Shown here one piece after another: positions 17,619 to 28,400 of a stretch of 64,000 nt of DNA. The position numbers and the translations under genes are program-made. How positions within the stretch are numbered: the first letter of the stretch is position 1; each line of letters opens with the position of its first letter. Under the pieces are notes generated by a model. It did no database searches. It was not told the DNA's origin and worked only from the letters and a program-made list of their open reading frames with translations. The DNA is from Clostridiales bacterium (lineage in GTDB: Bacteria > Bacillota > Clostridia > Saccharofermentanales > Saccharofermentanaceae), in the NCBI GenBank assembly GCA_017529925.1, contig JAFXMZ010000028.1, positions 1-64,000 on the forward strand, given 5' to 3'.

Positions 17619-18668
17619 TTATGTCCTGATAAAGAATGATTCAAGATATTTCATTACTACTTTGATATAAGCTTCCCTGTTTATCTTATATGATTCAAGA
17701 TAACCTGCTCCGGGGATCATCGAAGAAACAGTGATCCTCTTGTTAAGCCTGTTTCTCTCGTCAGCAACCTGAGCGATCTTATCAGCTCCGAGATATGTAT
17801 CATGTCCGCCGTAAATGATACATACAGGGATCGGAAGCCTGGAGATCTCGGCAGCAAGGTTTACTGATGAAGACTCACCTGCAGAAACCCTTATTGCATA
17901 AGGAACAAAGTTCTGTGTAAGGAATCCCATGAATTCATTCTGTCTTACGATCGGTTTGATGTAGTCATCGGAATTCTTCGCAGGTGAATCAAATATCATG
18001 CCAACGATATAAGATCTGTCAAACTTAAGATCAAGTACTGAATCGGAATAATCGGAAAGCTCATTCTCTGTAGCGTCCGGAGGCGGAAGCTTGTCATATG
18101 CGATCATGCAGGATGTACATCCTGTTCCGATACCATAAAGGACAACATCAGTTGTAACAGAGATCTGCCTTACCTGAGCGATCGCGCCCAATACATCTTT
18201 CCATTCAAGATACCCGTAACCGCAAATATCGCCTTCAGATTCACCTGAATTCCTAAGATCGAAAAGAAAAACATTGTACCCGGATTCAAGCCACTGCTCG
18301 ATCATATCTATCATGTCGACACCGAACGGAAGTCTGTTCGAACCCGAATCGTGGACAACGATGATCGTTGTTATAGGATCTTCACATTTAAAGAACCAGC
18401 CTGACAGGGTAGTCTGTTTGTCAAAAGACTCAAACGAACATGTTGAATATGAAGGAAGGATATTTGAAGGAACGTTTGAAACCTTATTTCTCTCGATATT
18501 CATCAGGCGGTTGGAACTTAAGACCGTCAAAACGATAAAGGATATCAGGATAGCAGCGATGATCGAAAGGACAAGTGCAGTCCTTACGATAAAACTGTTA
18601 CTCCTCCTCCTTCTTTTTCTCTTCTTTCCCGCGTATTCGGTCTCTATCTCAAAAAAGCCTTTACTCAT
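17619..18668 (-). CDS. Membrane-anchored alpha/beta-hydrolase-fold protein, catalytic residues apparently lost
   Basis: 349 aa. One N-terminal transmembrane segment (about residues 28-48) follows a run of Lys/Arg, so the body is probably outside the cell. It resembles the BAAT/FrsA-like hydrolase fold: IIVVHDSGSNR, NVFLFDLRNSGESEG and a late IYGGHDTYLG with the expected acid region. The nucleophile elbow, normally GxSxG, reads YGIGTGCTS, with Gly at the Ser position. The catalytic His region, normally PGAGH, reads PGAGYLES. Both changes suggest a non-catalytic or altered protein. It overlaps corA by one base. Confidence 0.75.
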   Translation of the reverse strand: MSKGFFEIETEYAGKKRKRRRRSNSFIVRTALVLSIIAAILISFIVLTVLSSNRLMNIERNKVSNVPSNILPSYSTCSFESFDKQTTLSGWFFKCEDPITTIIVVHDSGSNRLPFGVDMIDMIEQWLESGYNVFLFDLRNSGESEGDICGYGYLEWKDVLGAIAQVRQISVTTDVVLYGIGTGCTSCMIAYDKLPPPDATENELSDYSDSVLDLKFDRSYIVGMIFDSPAKNSDDYIKPIVRQNEFMGFLTQNFVPYAIRVSAGESSSVNLAAEISRLPIPVCIIYGGHDTYLGADKIAQVADERNRLNKRITVSSMIPGAGYLESYKINREAYIKVVMKYLESFFIRT

Positions 18669-19645
18669 CAGATTATCTTCTTCTTGCGCATTACTATAAA
18701 GCTAACGATAAGGCTGAAGAGTGCAAATCCCAGCAGGAACAGGAATGGTACGGGATTCTCGGCAAAGTTCTCATCCCACGGCATGGGACAGTTCTGACCG
18801 AAGAAACTTCCTATCAGATCCGGAAGTGTAAGACAGATCGTTGCAGCCGCAAGTACCTTCATTACTACGTTCATATTATTATTGATGATCGATGCATAAG
18901 CATCAGATGTAGTACTTACGATATTCGAATAGATCTCAGCCATCTCATGAGCCTGTTTAAACTCGATAACTACATCTTCGAGAAGGTCCTCATCATCATC
19001 ATAGAGCTTAACTGTTCTTCCTCTCATCAGTTTCTCGAGCACGGCCTCATCAGATTTAAGAGATGAAGAAAAGTAAACGAGGGATTTAGATAATTCGAGG
19101 AGATTATAGAGGTCCTTGTTGCTGATGGTCTCGGAAATACTGACCTCATTGATATCTATCGTCTTATCGATAAAACGCAACAGACGCAGGTATTCCTTGG
19201 CAACAGCATAGAGGATCTGAATAGTAAACCTTGTCCTGAAAAGGATAAACAGATCCTTGACCCTGTTATCGATAAACTGATCGAGTATCGGGGTCTGACG
19301 CAAAGAGACAGTAACGATCTGCTTATCGGTAATTATTATGCCGAGAGGCGCCGTCTCATATCTGATCATATTATTGTCTCTCTTGGAATAAGGAACATCG
19401 ATGATGACCAGTACATCTCCTGTATCGTCATCAAAGTCGATACGCGGCCTCTCTTCTTCATCCAAAGGATACCTCAGAAACTCCTGGGGTATATTAAGCT
19501 CATTCTCTATCCTTGATATCTCAGGCTCTGTCGGAGAATAGAGATTGATCCAGCAATCATCTCCGATCCTGTCTATCTTCTCTGTCCTGTATATGGAACG
19601 GTTGGCTTTCTGCTTTGTCTCAACAGATGAATATATCTCAAGCAT
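18668..19645 (-). CDS. CorA-family divalent cation transporter
   Basis: 325 aa. A large cytosolic N-terminal domain of alpha/beta type with a long helical stretch precedes two C-terminal transmembrane helices and a basic tail (RKKKII), the CorA layout. The selectivity signature GMN, normally at the end of the first membrane helix, appears as GQN in SFFGQNCPMPW. The cation could be Mg2+, Co2+ or another; with the changed motif, selectivity is open. It has its own promoter in the gap after dut and a GGAGGTG ribosome site. Confidence 0.85.
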   Translation of the reverse strand: MLEIYSSVETKQKANRSIYRTEKIDRIGDDCWINLYSPTEPEISRIENELNIPQEFLRYPLDEEERPRIDFDDDTGDVLVIIDVPYSKRDNNMIRYETAPLGIIITDKQIVTVSLRQTPILDQFIDNRVKDLFILFRTRFTIQILYAVAKEYLRLLRFIDKTIDINEVSISETISNKDLYNLLELSKSLVYFSSSLKSDEAVLEKLMRGRTVKLYDDDEDLLEDVVIEFKQAHEMAEIYSNIVSTTSDAYASIINNNMNVVMKVLAAATICLTLPDLIGSFFGQNCPMPWDENFAENPVPFLFLLGFALFSLIVSFIVMRKKKII

Positions 19646-19679
19646 CAGCCGTCACCTCCAACATCGAAAAATCCTATCT

Positions 19680-19708
19680 ATTGTAACATTTTAGAGGTAT
19701 TGTTTCAA
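19680..19708 (-). promoter_or_regulatory. Sigma-A-type promoter of corA
   Basis: Read on the - strand: TTGAAA (19708-19703), 17-bp spacer, TACAAT (19685-19680). It lies 35 bases before the corA start, in the only wide gap (69 bp) of this run. Confidence 0.75.
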
Positions 19709-19714
19709 ACCTGA

Positions 19715-20209
19715 TCAAACCCCGGAAGAACCGAATCCGCCTCCCCTGTCCTGACCGATACCGGAAACTGATGAAACTTCCTCGATAGATGCATATTCGA
19801 CCTTTGCATAGACCATCTGTGCGATGCGGTCACCCTTTTTGATGAGATAAGTTCCATGCTTGCATCCTTTATCGGCAAGCGTAAATGGTTCGGAATCAGA
19901 AGCGTCCTCTCTCATCGAACAATTATATACGATCACATTTACCTCATCCCTGTAACCGCAGTCGATAGTTCCCGGAGAATTGGGGACCCTGAGAGGTGTC
20001 TTGAGCGAAATACCGCTCCTGGGCCTGATCTGGACTTCATACCCGTAAGGGATCGCCATCTTAAGTCCTGTCGGAACAAGAACACTTTCGCCGGGATGTA
20101 TAAGGATATCAGCGCAGGAGAATATATCCATTCCCGCATCACCGTCATTCATATAACGGGGCATAACAGCCTCATGTCTGCATTTCTCGATCTTAAGTGA
20201 TTCGCTCAT
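19715..20209 (-). CDS. dut: Deoxyuridine 5'-triphosphate nucleotidohydrolase (dUTPase)
   Basis: 164 aa, trimeric dUTPase hydrolysing dUTP to dUMP and PPi. All five motifs are visible: DAGMDIFS, RPRSGIS, GTIDCGYRDEV, KGDRIAQMV and the C-terminal GGGFGSSG. It protects DNA from uracil and feeds thymidylate synthesis. It lies 18 bases after the U32 gene. Confidence 0.96.
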   Translation of the reverse strand: MSESLKIEKCRHEAVMPRYMNDGDAGMDIFSCADILIHPGESVLVPTGLKMAIPYGYEVQIRPRSGISLKTPLRVPNSPGTIDCGYRDEVNVIVYNCSMREDASDSEPFTLADKGCKHGTYLIKKGDRIAQMVYAKVEYASIEEVSSVSGIGQDRGGGFGSSGV

Positions 20210-20227
20210 ATCTTTCTCCCCCTTATA

Positions 20228-22570
20228 TCAGATCTCTGTATAGAGCATTGTAATGTTATATCCTTTTTGCGCCAGCAGCGAAGAAACCGAATAAGACACA
20301 GTGTATTTTGAAGGACCGTATATCACACTGCTGCAGTCTTTCGGATGACATACGAGTTTGCATTCCGCTTCTTTATTAAGATCCTCAAGGATAAAATGAG
20401 GCTTGTCAAAACATGTCCTGCATTTCTCCTTATGTGCACCTGCGGGGCAGAAATCCGACTGCATCCACGGTATATCTCCGCCGGCATGTACTATTATCTC
20501 AAAGTCTTTCTTTGGATCAGTCTCTCTGACGACTTCGGAAAGCTCATCTTCAGACAGCTCATAAGATATCGCGGAGCCGTCAGAAACACTCTGGGCAAAC
20601 CTTAATGCATTGCTGTTGAAGATGTTTGCTCCGGCAGACAGATAATGCTTGAGGCCAAGTTCCTTAAGATAAGAACTGTCAGACATGATATCAGAATCCA
20701 TTACTCCATAGATCAGATCATCATGCTCCTCTTTCAGTTCCGCTATCATGTTGCGGGCATCATTTCTGGTCTTGTCGTGGCAGCTGTCAGGCATAACGAT
20801 AACAAATCTCTTCCCTGCTCTTGAAACAAAGTCGATTATCCTTTCGCGGAAACTCTTTATCATCAGGTCATATATCGAAAAAGCATAGATATCGGCATCC
20901 CTGTTAAGGTCTCCCCTAACCGACTTGAGCGAAGGGAAATAATGCATAACAGTGACGGATCCTTCATCTGAGAGATCAACCGCATTATCTGTTCCGAACA
21001 TGTCATATTCTTCAGAAGCATAATGAGAAGTCTTATCTTCGACTTCACTTATAAGGTCTTCCACCAGTCTTCGTCTCATATCATTGATGAAGCTGACCGG
21101 ACATTTGATGGATATATCTTCAGGAACATAGACATTTACCGCCTCGAAAGGGGTGTTTCCCATCTTGGAAAGCTGGGCAATGATCCTCTCTGGATTGAGC
21201 GCATTACCTTCAAAGCCGGGATCCAAAGGCTCCTTAATCTCTGAGAAGACTCCTTTAAGATTACCCTCATTGATCAATGCATTTATAACGAGCTGTCCTT
21301 CATCGTCAGTAAAGACTGATATATCGACAGGAGTCTTTCTGACTTTAAAGTCAGAACCCTTAAAATCATGGCTCATGAGAAATACGGGGTACCCGTCCTC
21401 GAGCTTAGATATCATGTCCGGATGAAGTCCCTTCAGTACACAAGCCCTGTTCATCTCATGTACTTTTCCCACCGGGAATGAGCAGATCTCACGGTTACGG
21501 TCTCTGACAGATATATAATCACCTTTTGAAGGCATAACAGACGATGCTGTCATAGATACAGTAAATGTGCCTTTTTTAGGGTCTCTTGAAGTGATCCTTC
21601 CGATCTTAAGACCATATTTACCGACATATTCGCCGGAAAGGAAGTCAGAAGACTTAACACTCGTAAGATACTGGGATGTAAATGAGCCGCCTCTGTTAAA
21701 AGATACAAGAAGGCTGTTCTCGACAGAAGACTGAAGTTCATCATTAAGTCCGCCGTCATAATATGCATCTATGAGTCTTCTGTACGCACGTACGGCTGAT
21801 TCAACATAAGATATATCCCTCATCCTGCCCTCTATCTTCAAAGATGAGACTCCCAGAGAGATAAGATCAGCTATAAAAGGTACGGTGCTTCTGTCTTTTG
21901 GTGATAAGAGATGACCTTTTTTCAGTGCTTCCTTACTGTCAGGAACAAATAAAGAATACTCTCTTCTGCACGGCTGGGCACAAAGGCCTCTGTTGCCTGA
22001 CCTTGTACCGCTCTTGTTCATTGCGGAATAAAGACAGAGTCCGGAATAACAGACACATACAGCTCCATGAGCAAATACCTCAACCTCTATTCCGGCTCTT
22101 CGGGCTATCCTTACTCTTCTCCCTATCTCTTCCAGAGACAGCTCTCTGGGAAGAACTACCCTCTTTATACCTAATCCCGAGAGCATCTTAAAATCATCAG
22201 GCGAAGAGATATTCATCTGTGTGCTTGCATGAAGGGGGATCGATGGATATTTTTTATGAAGATCAGACGCAAGGCCGATGTCCTGAACAAGAATGCCGTC
22301 TATTCCCCTGTTATATGCTTCGACCGCAACTTCCAAAGCCTGATCCTTTTCGCTGTTATAGATAAGCGTATTCAGGGTCAGATAGACAAGAGAATTCCTT
22401 CTGTGAGCATAACTGCAGCCTTCTTCCAGTTCATCCATGGTGAAGTTCATGGCATTGATCCTGGCATTAAAAAGATCAGTGCCGATATAAACAGCATCGG
22501 CACCGTTATCAACCGCGGCTTTCAGGATTTCAAGTGAACCTGCGGGAGCAAGAAGCTCGATCTTCTTCAT
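20228..22570 (-). CDS. U32 family peptidase-like protein (RlhA/TrhP-type, with DUF3656 region)
   Basis: 780 aa. The N-terminal U32 domain has LLAPAGSLEILKAAVDNGADAVY, the central AHGAVCVCYSGLC and SGNRGLCAQPCR Cys-rich segment, and KIEGRMRD. The C-terminal half corresponds to the long form seen in RlhA-type proteins and carries another Cys group (CRTCF near the end). Known members (RlhA, TrhP) act in RNA hydroxylation using prephenate-derived cofactors and Fe-S; others were called collagenases. An RNA-modification role is more likely than proteolysis, but this is inference. Its start overlaps the zapA stop by one base. Confidence 0.85.
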   Translation of the reverse strand: MKKIELLAPAGSLEILKAAVDNGADAVYIGTDLFNARINAMNFTMDELEEGCSYAHRRNSLVYLTLNTLIYNSEKDQALEVAVEAYNRGIDGILVQDIGLASDLHKKYPSIPLHASTQMNISSPDDFKMLSGLGIKRVVLPRELSLEEIGRRVRIARRAGIEVEVFAHGAVCVCYSGLCLYSAMNKSGTRSGNRGLCAQPCRREYSLFVPDSKEALKKGHLLSPKDRSTVPFIADLISLGVSSLKIEGRMRDISYVESAVRAYRRLIDAYYDGGLNDELQSSVENSLLVSFNRGGSFTSQYLTSVKSSDFLSGEYVGKYGLKIGRITSRDPKKGTFTVSMTASSVMPSKGDYISVRDRNREICSFPVGKVHEMNRACVLKGLHPDMISKLEDGYPVFLMSHDFKGSDFKVRKTPVDISVFTDDEGQLVINALINEGNLKGVFSEIKEPLDPGFEGNALNPERIIAQLSKMGNTPFEAVNVYVPEDISIKCPVSFINDMRRRLVEDLISEVEDKTSHYASEEYDMFGTDNAVDLSDEGSVTVMHYFPSLKSVRGDLNRDADIYAFSIYDLMIKSFRERIIDFVSRAGKRFVIVMPDSCHDKTRNDARNMIAELKEEHDDLIYGVMDSDIMSDSSYLKELGLKHYLSAGANIFNSNALRFAQSVSDGSAISYELSEDELSEVVRETDPKKDFEIIVHAGGDIPWMQSDFCPAGAHKEKCRTCFDKPHFILEDLNKEAECKLVCHPKDCSSVIYGPSKYTVSYSVSSLLAQKGYNITMLYTEI

Positions 22571-23160
22571 CAGTCTTTATCCTTTTCCTTGTTATCTTCC
22601 TTATCCTGTCCGGCTCCTGTTGCCAACAGTTCCATCGGAGTCGGATCTACCTTTATCTCCTGCTTCTTAAGATCGTCTTTCTGTCTGTAATACATAAGAT
22701 CAGTCTTCATGTTATTAAGGTTGTCCTGACTGGTAACGAGCCTGTCGCAGGCATCGATAAGTGCCAGCGTGGTGATCTTTGAATTTGTAAGACCGGGATT
22801 ATTCTCCTTGGTCTCGCTGAGGATTGTATTTGCGAGAGAAGCGATCCTCTTTATCCTTGTTTCAGAGATATCGTCAGTACATCCGAGAAGATATCTGTTC
22901 CCTGCGATCTCTACGGACACCCTTCCTTGCATAGGATCGGGAAGAGGTTTTGATTTAGCTTCTCTTTTCGCGATCTTCTCATCTAAAGTCTCAACAGTCT
23001 TGGGGGCAGTGAGCTCTCTTGTCATGCCACTGCCCTTATAACGCTGTTCATAATGTGTCATCAAAGGGGTCGAATCGCCCGAATTGCCTGAAATCCTTCT
23101 TTTGGGCTTAGTATCGGAATACTTGCCGAGTATGCTCTCAGAAGAGCTTCTTTTCTTCAT
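22570..23160 (-). CDS. zapA: ZapA-like cell division protein with long N-terminal extension
   Basis: 196 aa. A ZapA domain covers about residues 78-160: RVSVEIAGNRYLLGC followed by an amphipathic coiled coil with ALIDACDRL. ZapA bundles FtsZ filaments at mid-cell. The first about 75 residues are basic, Ser/Lys/Arg-rich and probably disordered, which is unusual since many ZapAs are near 100 aa. The C-terminus is a charged Asp/Lys tail. Coupling with the U32 gene is a neighbourhood common in Firmicutes. Confidence 0.8.
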   Translation of the reverse strand: MKKRSSSESILGKYSDTKPKRRISGNSGDSTPLMTHYEQRYKGSGMTRELTAPKTVETLDEKIAKREAKSKPLPDPMQGRVSVEIAGNRYLLGCTDDISETRIKRIASLANTILSETKENNPGLTNSKITTLALIDACDRLVTSQDNLNNMKTDLMYYRQKDDLKKQEIKVDPTPMELLATGAGQDKEDNKEKDKD

Positions 23161-23173
23161 AATGCCTTATTTC

Positions 23174-24541
23174 CTATCCCACCAGTATCATTACGGCATA
23201 TCCCTCGGATGATCCGTCAGGCGTAAATACACCGACACCGATCCTGCCGTAACTAGATTTTATCATATTACCGTAATGAGTGGCAGAATTCCTCCAAGCA
23301 TTAAAGAAAGTATCACCGGAGTATTCGGAAGAAGATGCTATATTCTCACCTGCGACCCTGTAGGAGATTCCCTTAAGAAGATCCTTGAGACCTGATCCGT
23401 CGGGTCTGTCATGAGAGAAGTTGATGGCGATCTCCATAGCCCTTTTCCTGGCTACTGCCCTGAGATCTTCATCGATGGTGAGAGACGGCGAACCGACTCC
23501 TGCACGGAGGTTATTGATAAGGCCGCAAGTCTGCTGTTCGACTGAATAGTCAAATGTACCCTGTACGAGTTTTCTCGATCCGTCACTGTAGCTGATGATA
23601 AATGTCATCTTGGAAGGCTTGATCGGATCTGCCGATACAGATGCCGGGATTATACCGTACGTCAGACATTTATTCCTGAATTCCGTTGAATCTGCAAATC
23701 CGTAAAAAAGAGTATCTATGCTTCTGTTCTCTTTTAACCTTCCGGCCCAGTAGTCGACCTCTGAAGCGGCAGGAACACGGTTAAGAAATACTTTATAGAA
23801 CAACCTGATGATATCAGCATCAGATTTCGACGCGAATAGCTTCGCGAACTCGGGACTGTAGAAAAATCCTCTGGCGGCGTCCTTTCCGGTTATCTTCAGC
23901 GATGAAAGATTATTGCACCAGTTATCAAATCCGTTCTGATCAGGATTTCTGCCCAATACATCAAGATAAAGCGAAGTAACAAAAGTCTTTATCCCGGTCG
24001 AAACAGGAACGTTTATAGTAGGCTTGGCTGTTCCTCCGGATACTATACCGAATCTCAGACAAGTATTTGCCCACTCCGTGGAATTAATGAATCCTTCGAG
24101 GATCTCTTCATAAGATATTCCCTTATTAACGATCTGATCCTTCCAGATATTAAAACCTCCCTGATCAGGCTCTCTGTCAAAGAACACCCTGTAAAGGATC
24201 GTCAGATATGTATCAACGTCATATTTTTTCTTAAGGAACTCTTCAGAGAAGAAAAAACCTCTGGCGCAGTTAGCTCCATCAATACTTCCGGAAGCAAGCT
24301 TGTCACACCAGTCGATAAAGCCTTTCTGATCATAATTCCTGCCGAGAGCGATCTTATATAGTCTCGCTACAAACCCGCCTACTCCTGAAGATGCATCATA
24401 TGAAGCATCTGTCAAAACAGTATTCTCATAGGATCTGACAGGAATATCCTCTTTTTCAACAGAAGCCGCATTCAGAGATACTCCGAAAGAGCTGACAATA
24501 CAAAACGCTATAAGCGAAGAAACGGCCTTGATCATCTTCAT
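23174..24541 (-). CDS. Secreted protein with two DUF4214 domains and C-terminal CAP domain
   Basis: 455 aa from the ATG at 24541, with GGGG seven bases upstream; an upstream TTG at 24556 is less likely. The signal peptide ends near the NAAS site. Two DUF4214 units follow (FVARLYKIALGRNYDQKG with FFDREPDQGG, then TSLYLDVLGRNPDQNG with FLNRVPAASE). A C-terminal CAP domain carries SHDRPDGSG, AGENIAS and NMIKSSYGRIGVG. The domain order is the reverse of the protein at 7432. An AT-rich promoter-like stretch precedes it (24573-24600), and zapA follows 13 bases after its stop. Confidence 0.88.
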   Translation of the reverse strand: MKMIKAVSSLIAFCIVSSFGVSLNAASVEKEDIPVRSYENTVLTDASYDASSGVGGFVARLYKIALGRNYDQKGFIDWCDKLASGSIDGANCARGFFFSEEFLKKKYDVDTYLTILYRVFFDREPDQGGFNIWKDQIVNKGISYEEILEGFINSTEWANTCLRFGIVSGGTAKPTINVPVSTGIKTFVTSLYLDVLGRNPDQNGFDNWCNNLSSLKITGKDAARGFFYSPEFAKLFASKSDADIIRLFYKVFLNRVPAASEVDYWAGRLKENRSIDTLFYGFADSTEFRNKCLTYGIIPASVSADPIKPSKMTFIISYSDGSRKLVQGTFDYSVEQQTCGLINNLRAGVGSPSLTIDEDLRAVARKRAMEIAINFSHDRPDGSGLKDLLKGISYRVAGENIASSSEYSGDTFFNAWRNSATHYGNMIKSSYGRIGVGVFTPDGSSEGYAVMILVG

Positions 24542-24635
24542 TCGACTACCCCGCAAAATGAATTCGTGTGTATATAATGATTATATTATATATAAAGAGA
24601 TAATTCGCTTAAAGATATTTGCTGTTTTCGAACCG

Positions 24636-25436
24636 TTATCGTATCAGATCAAAGATCTTCCTGAATATTTCAGGACTGATATCTTCGGCACGTACATTCT
24701 CATCCAATCCCACTGCCGAAATAACTGAAGAAGCCTTTTCTCTGCCGCATACAGTTCCCAGCGAATTAAGATACTTCTTTCTTCTCTGCGAAAATGAAGT
24801 CTCAAGAAATGTCAGAAACTCAGGACACAGGACATCAGAATACTCATCAGTCTTCTTGAGCGTGATTACGGAAGAGAGCGTATTAGGTCTGGGTATAAAT
24901 GCAGAATCAGGTACATTGATTACCTTGTTGAATTCTCCGTAGAGCGATACCAGTACAGATAAAGGACCGTACTGTTTTGTGCCGTAAGATGCCTTTATCC
25001 TTGCCAGTGCACTCTCCTCGACCATAAAGGTCATAGAAAGAGCATCTGAAAACCCGGAAAGGAGCTTGTTCATGATAGGAGTCATGACATAATACGGGAT
25101 ATTACTGATTATCCTGTCGAAAGGGCCTATATCCTCTCTTTTGATCTTCAAAAAATCAGATGCGATGACTTTTACTGAAGGAAGATCTTCCTTCAGATAT
25201 GATGCAAGACGAAGATCGATCTCAACGGCTGTGATATCAGCTTTAATGCCGGCGATCTTACGCGTCAGGGCACCGATACCGGGACCTATCTCCAAAACTC
25301 TGGATGAAGGCTCTATACCGGATTCACTGATGATAAGATCAGTGATATCGTCATTACACAAGAAATTCTGCCCGAATCTCTTTTCGGGCAGAATCTTGTA
25401 TCTTTGCATTATCTCTAAAGTTTCTTCTCTGTTCAT
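24636..25436 (-). CDS. rsmA: 16S rRNA dimethyladenosine transferase RsmA (KsgA)
   Basis: 266 aa. It dimethylates two adjacent adenines (A1518, A1519 in E. coli) in the 16S rRNA 3' hairpin. The start KRFGQNFLCND, the SAM site VLEIGPGIGALT and the catalytic ISNIPYYVMTPI match the family. It begins three bases after purL ends and probably shares its transcript. Confidence 0.96.
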   Translation of the reverse strand: MNREETLEIMQRYKILPEKRFGQNFLCNDDITDLIISESGIEPSSRVLEIGPGIGALTRKIAGIKADITAVEIDLRLASYLKEDLPSVKVIASDFLKIKREDIGPFDRIISNIPYYVMTPIMNKLLSGFSDALSMTFMVEESALARIKASYGTKQYGPLSVLVSLYGEFNKVINVPDSAFIPRPNTLSSVITLKKTDEYSDVLCPEFLTFLETSFSQRRKKYLNSLGTVCGREKASSVISAVGLDENVRAEDISPEIFRKIFDLIR

Positions 25437-25439
25437 TTA

Positions 25440-28400
25440 TCACATGAAATATGCGATACCGGATTCAAAGATCTTCTGATCCTTTTCGCCCGGGATATTC
25501 TTCGTAAGATCCGGATCATATCTCTCGGAGTGACCCATCTTACCGAAGATCCTTCCGTCAGGAGAAAGGATACCTTCGATCGCAAGGTGAGATCCATTGG
25601 GGTTAAAGTCGGTTCCTGCTGCAAGATTACCCATATCATCAACATAACATGTCGCGATCTGGCCGTTTTTGATGAGCTCATCAAGCTGGGCTCTCGATGC
25701 AACAAATCTTCCCTCACCGTGAGAGATCGGGATCTTATAGATCTCACCCGGCTTGACCTGAGTCAGCCAGGGAGAGTTATTGCTCATGATCTTTGTAGAA
25801 ACATAGGAATTCTGATGGCGTCCAATGTTATTGAAAGTAAGTGTAGGATCTTCACTTGTAAGTTCCTTGATGTCGCCATAAGGAACAAGTCCGAGCTTTA
25901 TCAGAGACTGGAATCCGTTGCAGATACCGAGCATAAGTCCGTCGCGCTTGAAGAGAAGGTCTCTTACAGCCTCTGTAATATACTGATTACGGAATGCTGC
26001 AGCAAAGAACTTACCGGATCCCTCAGGCTCATCACCTGCAGAGAAGCCGCCGGGAAGCATTACAATATTACTCTCGGATATCTTATCTGCCAGAGTCTTA
26101 AGTGATTCAGTGATATCTTCCTGATTCCTGTTCCTGATAACAAAGATATCAGCCTGTCCTCCTGCCCTTTCAAATGCTCTCGCGGAATCGATCTCACAGT
26201 TTGTTCCGGGCATAACGGGGATTATGACCTTAGGCTTAGCTCCCTTAAGCACGCCGGGAGCTGCCTTGAACGTCTTATCAGTAGTAAAGAGATCAACAGG
26301 GCAAGGCATATAAGCGCTTGCAGCAAATGTCGGGAATATAGGCTCGAGCTTACCCTCATAGGAAAGAACCATAGGGCCGCAGTCTGCAGTATTATCTCCG
26401 TGAGAGAAATGACCGTAATTATTCGTATGACCTAAGTACTTGCCGCCTGCCATCTCGATCTTATCGATCGCATTTCTGTCATTAGGAACAGAAACGATGA
26501 TGGTTCCGAGACTCCTTTTGAAAAGCTCTTCTTCAGGGAATTCAGGATCAAAGTTGAATCCGAGGCTGTTACCGAAGCACATCTGAGCTACTCTTGCAGC
26601 GATACCTGCGCTTCTGACGACAGCGGCATTCAGGATCTGTCCTCTATCCTTGAGCTCTCTGAAAGCCTTTACTACTCTGAGGAAGTGCTCCTTCTTGTAA
26701 TATCCCTTGCCGTTTCTTGCTACCTTGATAACATAAGCCTTCTGATTAGGCGAATTAAATGTAGCTGAGATAAGATCATCTGTTGTTGACATACCGACGG
26801 CGAAGCTGACAAGCGTCGGAGGTACGTGGATATCATTAAATGTTCCGCTCATCGAATCCTTACCGCCTATCGAAGCAGTACCGAAATCAAGCTGTGCCTT
26901 ATAAGCACCGAGCAGAGCAGATAAAGGCTTGCCCCATGCCTCTTTGGAACTCATCCTCTCAAAATACTCCTGGAACGTAAGTCTTGCCTTTAACGGATCG
27001 ACACCCATACACATGATCTTAAGAAGTGACTCGACGACTGCATGATAAGAACCTGCAAAAGGATTCCATTCAGTAAAGTAAGGATCAAAACCGTATGTCA
27101 TTACGGAAACATCCTTTGTCGTACCCTTATCGAGCGGTATCTTGGAAGCCATACCTTCCTCAGGAGATGTCTGATAAGCACCACCGAAAGGCATCATAGC
27201 CGTACCTGCACCGATAGTGGTATCAAATCTCTGTGTAAGTCCCTTACGTGAACATCCCTCAAGCGAATTAAGTGCTCCTGCAAGGGATTTCTTAAAGTCA
27301 TGAGGAACATAAGAAGGGAGCTTTGAATCAAGATACATATTCTCATTGTCGGCAGGAAGAACTTCGGCTTCAGCATACTGCTTAGCACCATTTGTATCTA
27401 TGAAGGACCTGGGAAGATCGACGATCGTCTTTCCGTTCCATACCATCTTCATTACCGGTTCTTCAGTAACTTCTGCAACTACAGTAGCTTCGAGGTTCTC
27501 AACTGCAGCAAATCCCATAAACTTATCAAGATCAGCAGGATGTATTACAACAGCCATCCTCTCCTGCGACTCTGATATAGCGATCTCTGTACCGTCCAGA
27601 CCTTCGTACTTCTTGGGAACTAAATCGAGATTGATCTTAAGACCGTCTGCAAGCTCACCGATAGCAACAGATACACCGCCGGCACCGAAGTCATTACATC
27701 TGATGATGAGCTTTGTAACTTCGGGATTGCGGAACAGTCTCTGGAGTTTCCTCTCTGTGGGAGGATTACCCTTCTGGACCTCTGCGCCGCAGGTAAGAAC
27801 AGACTTCTCATCATGAGCCTTGGATGAACCGGTTGCACCGCCTATTCCGTCACGGCCCGTCCTTCCGCCGAGAAGGATGACTATATCTCCTGCAGAAGGT
27901 CTCTCACGAACAATATTCTCAGCAGGAGCAGCTCCGACAACAGCACCGATCTCCATTCTCTTGGCAACATATCCGGGATGATAGAGCTCATCGACCTGAC
28001 CTGTCGCGATTCCGATCTGGTTACCGTATGAAGAATAGCCTGCCTGTGCAGTCCTTACGATCTTCTTCTGTGAAAGCTTACCCTTAAGCGTCATAGATAC
28101 GGGAACAGTCGGATCACCGGCTCCTGTAACTCGCATAGCCTGGTATACATAGGACCTTCCTGAAAGCGGATCTCTGATCGCACCGCCGAGACATGTGGCA
28201 GCACCACCGAAAGGCTCGATCTCAGTAGGATGATTATGTGTCTCGTTCTTGAACATGAAGATATAATCCTTATCTTCACCATCGACTTTTATCTTTACCT
28301 TGATAGAGCAGGCATTGATCTCCTCGGATTCATCTAGATCAGCAAGTTTGCCGTCTTTCTTGAGCTTCCTCATTGCCATCGTGGCAATATCCATAAGGCA

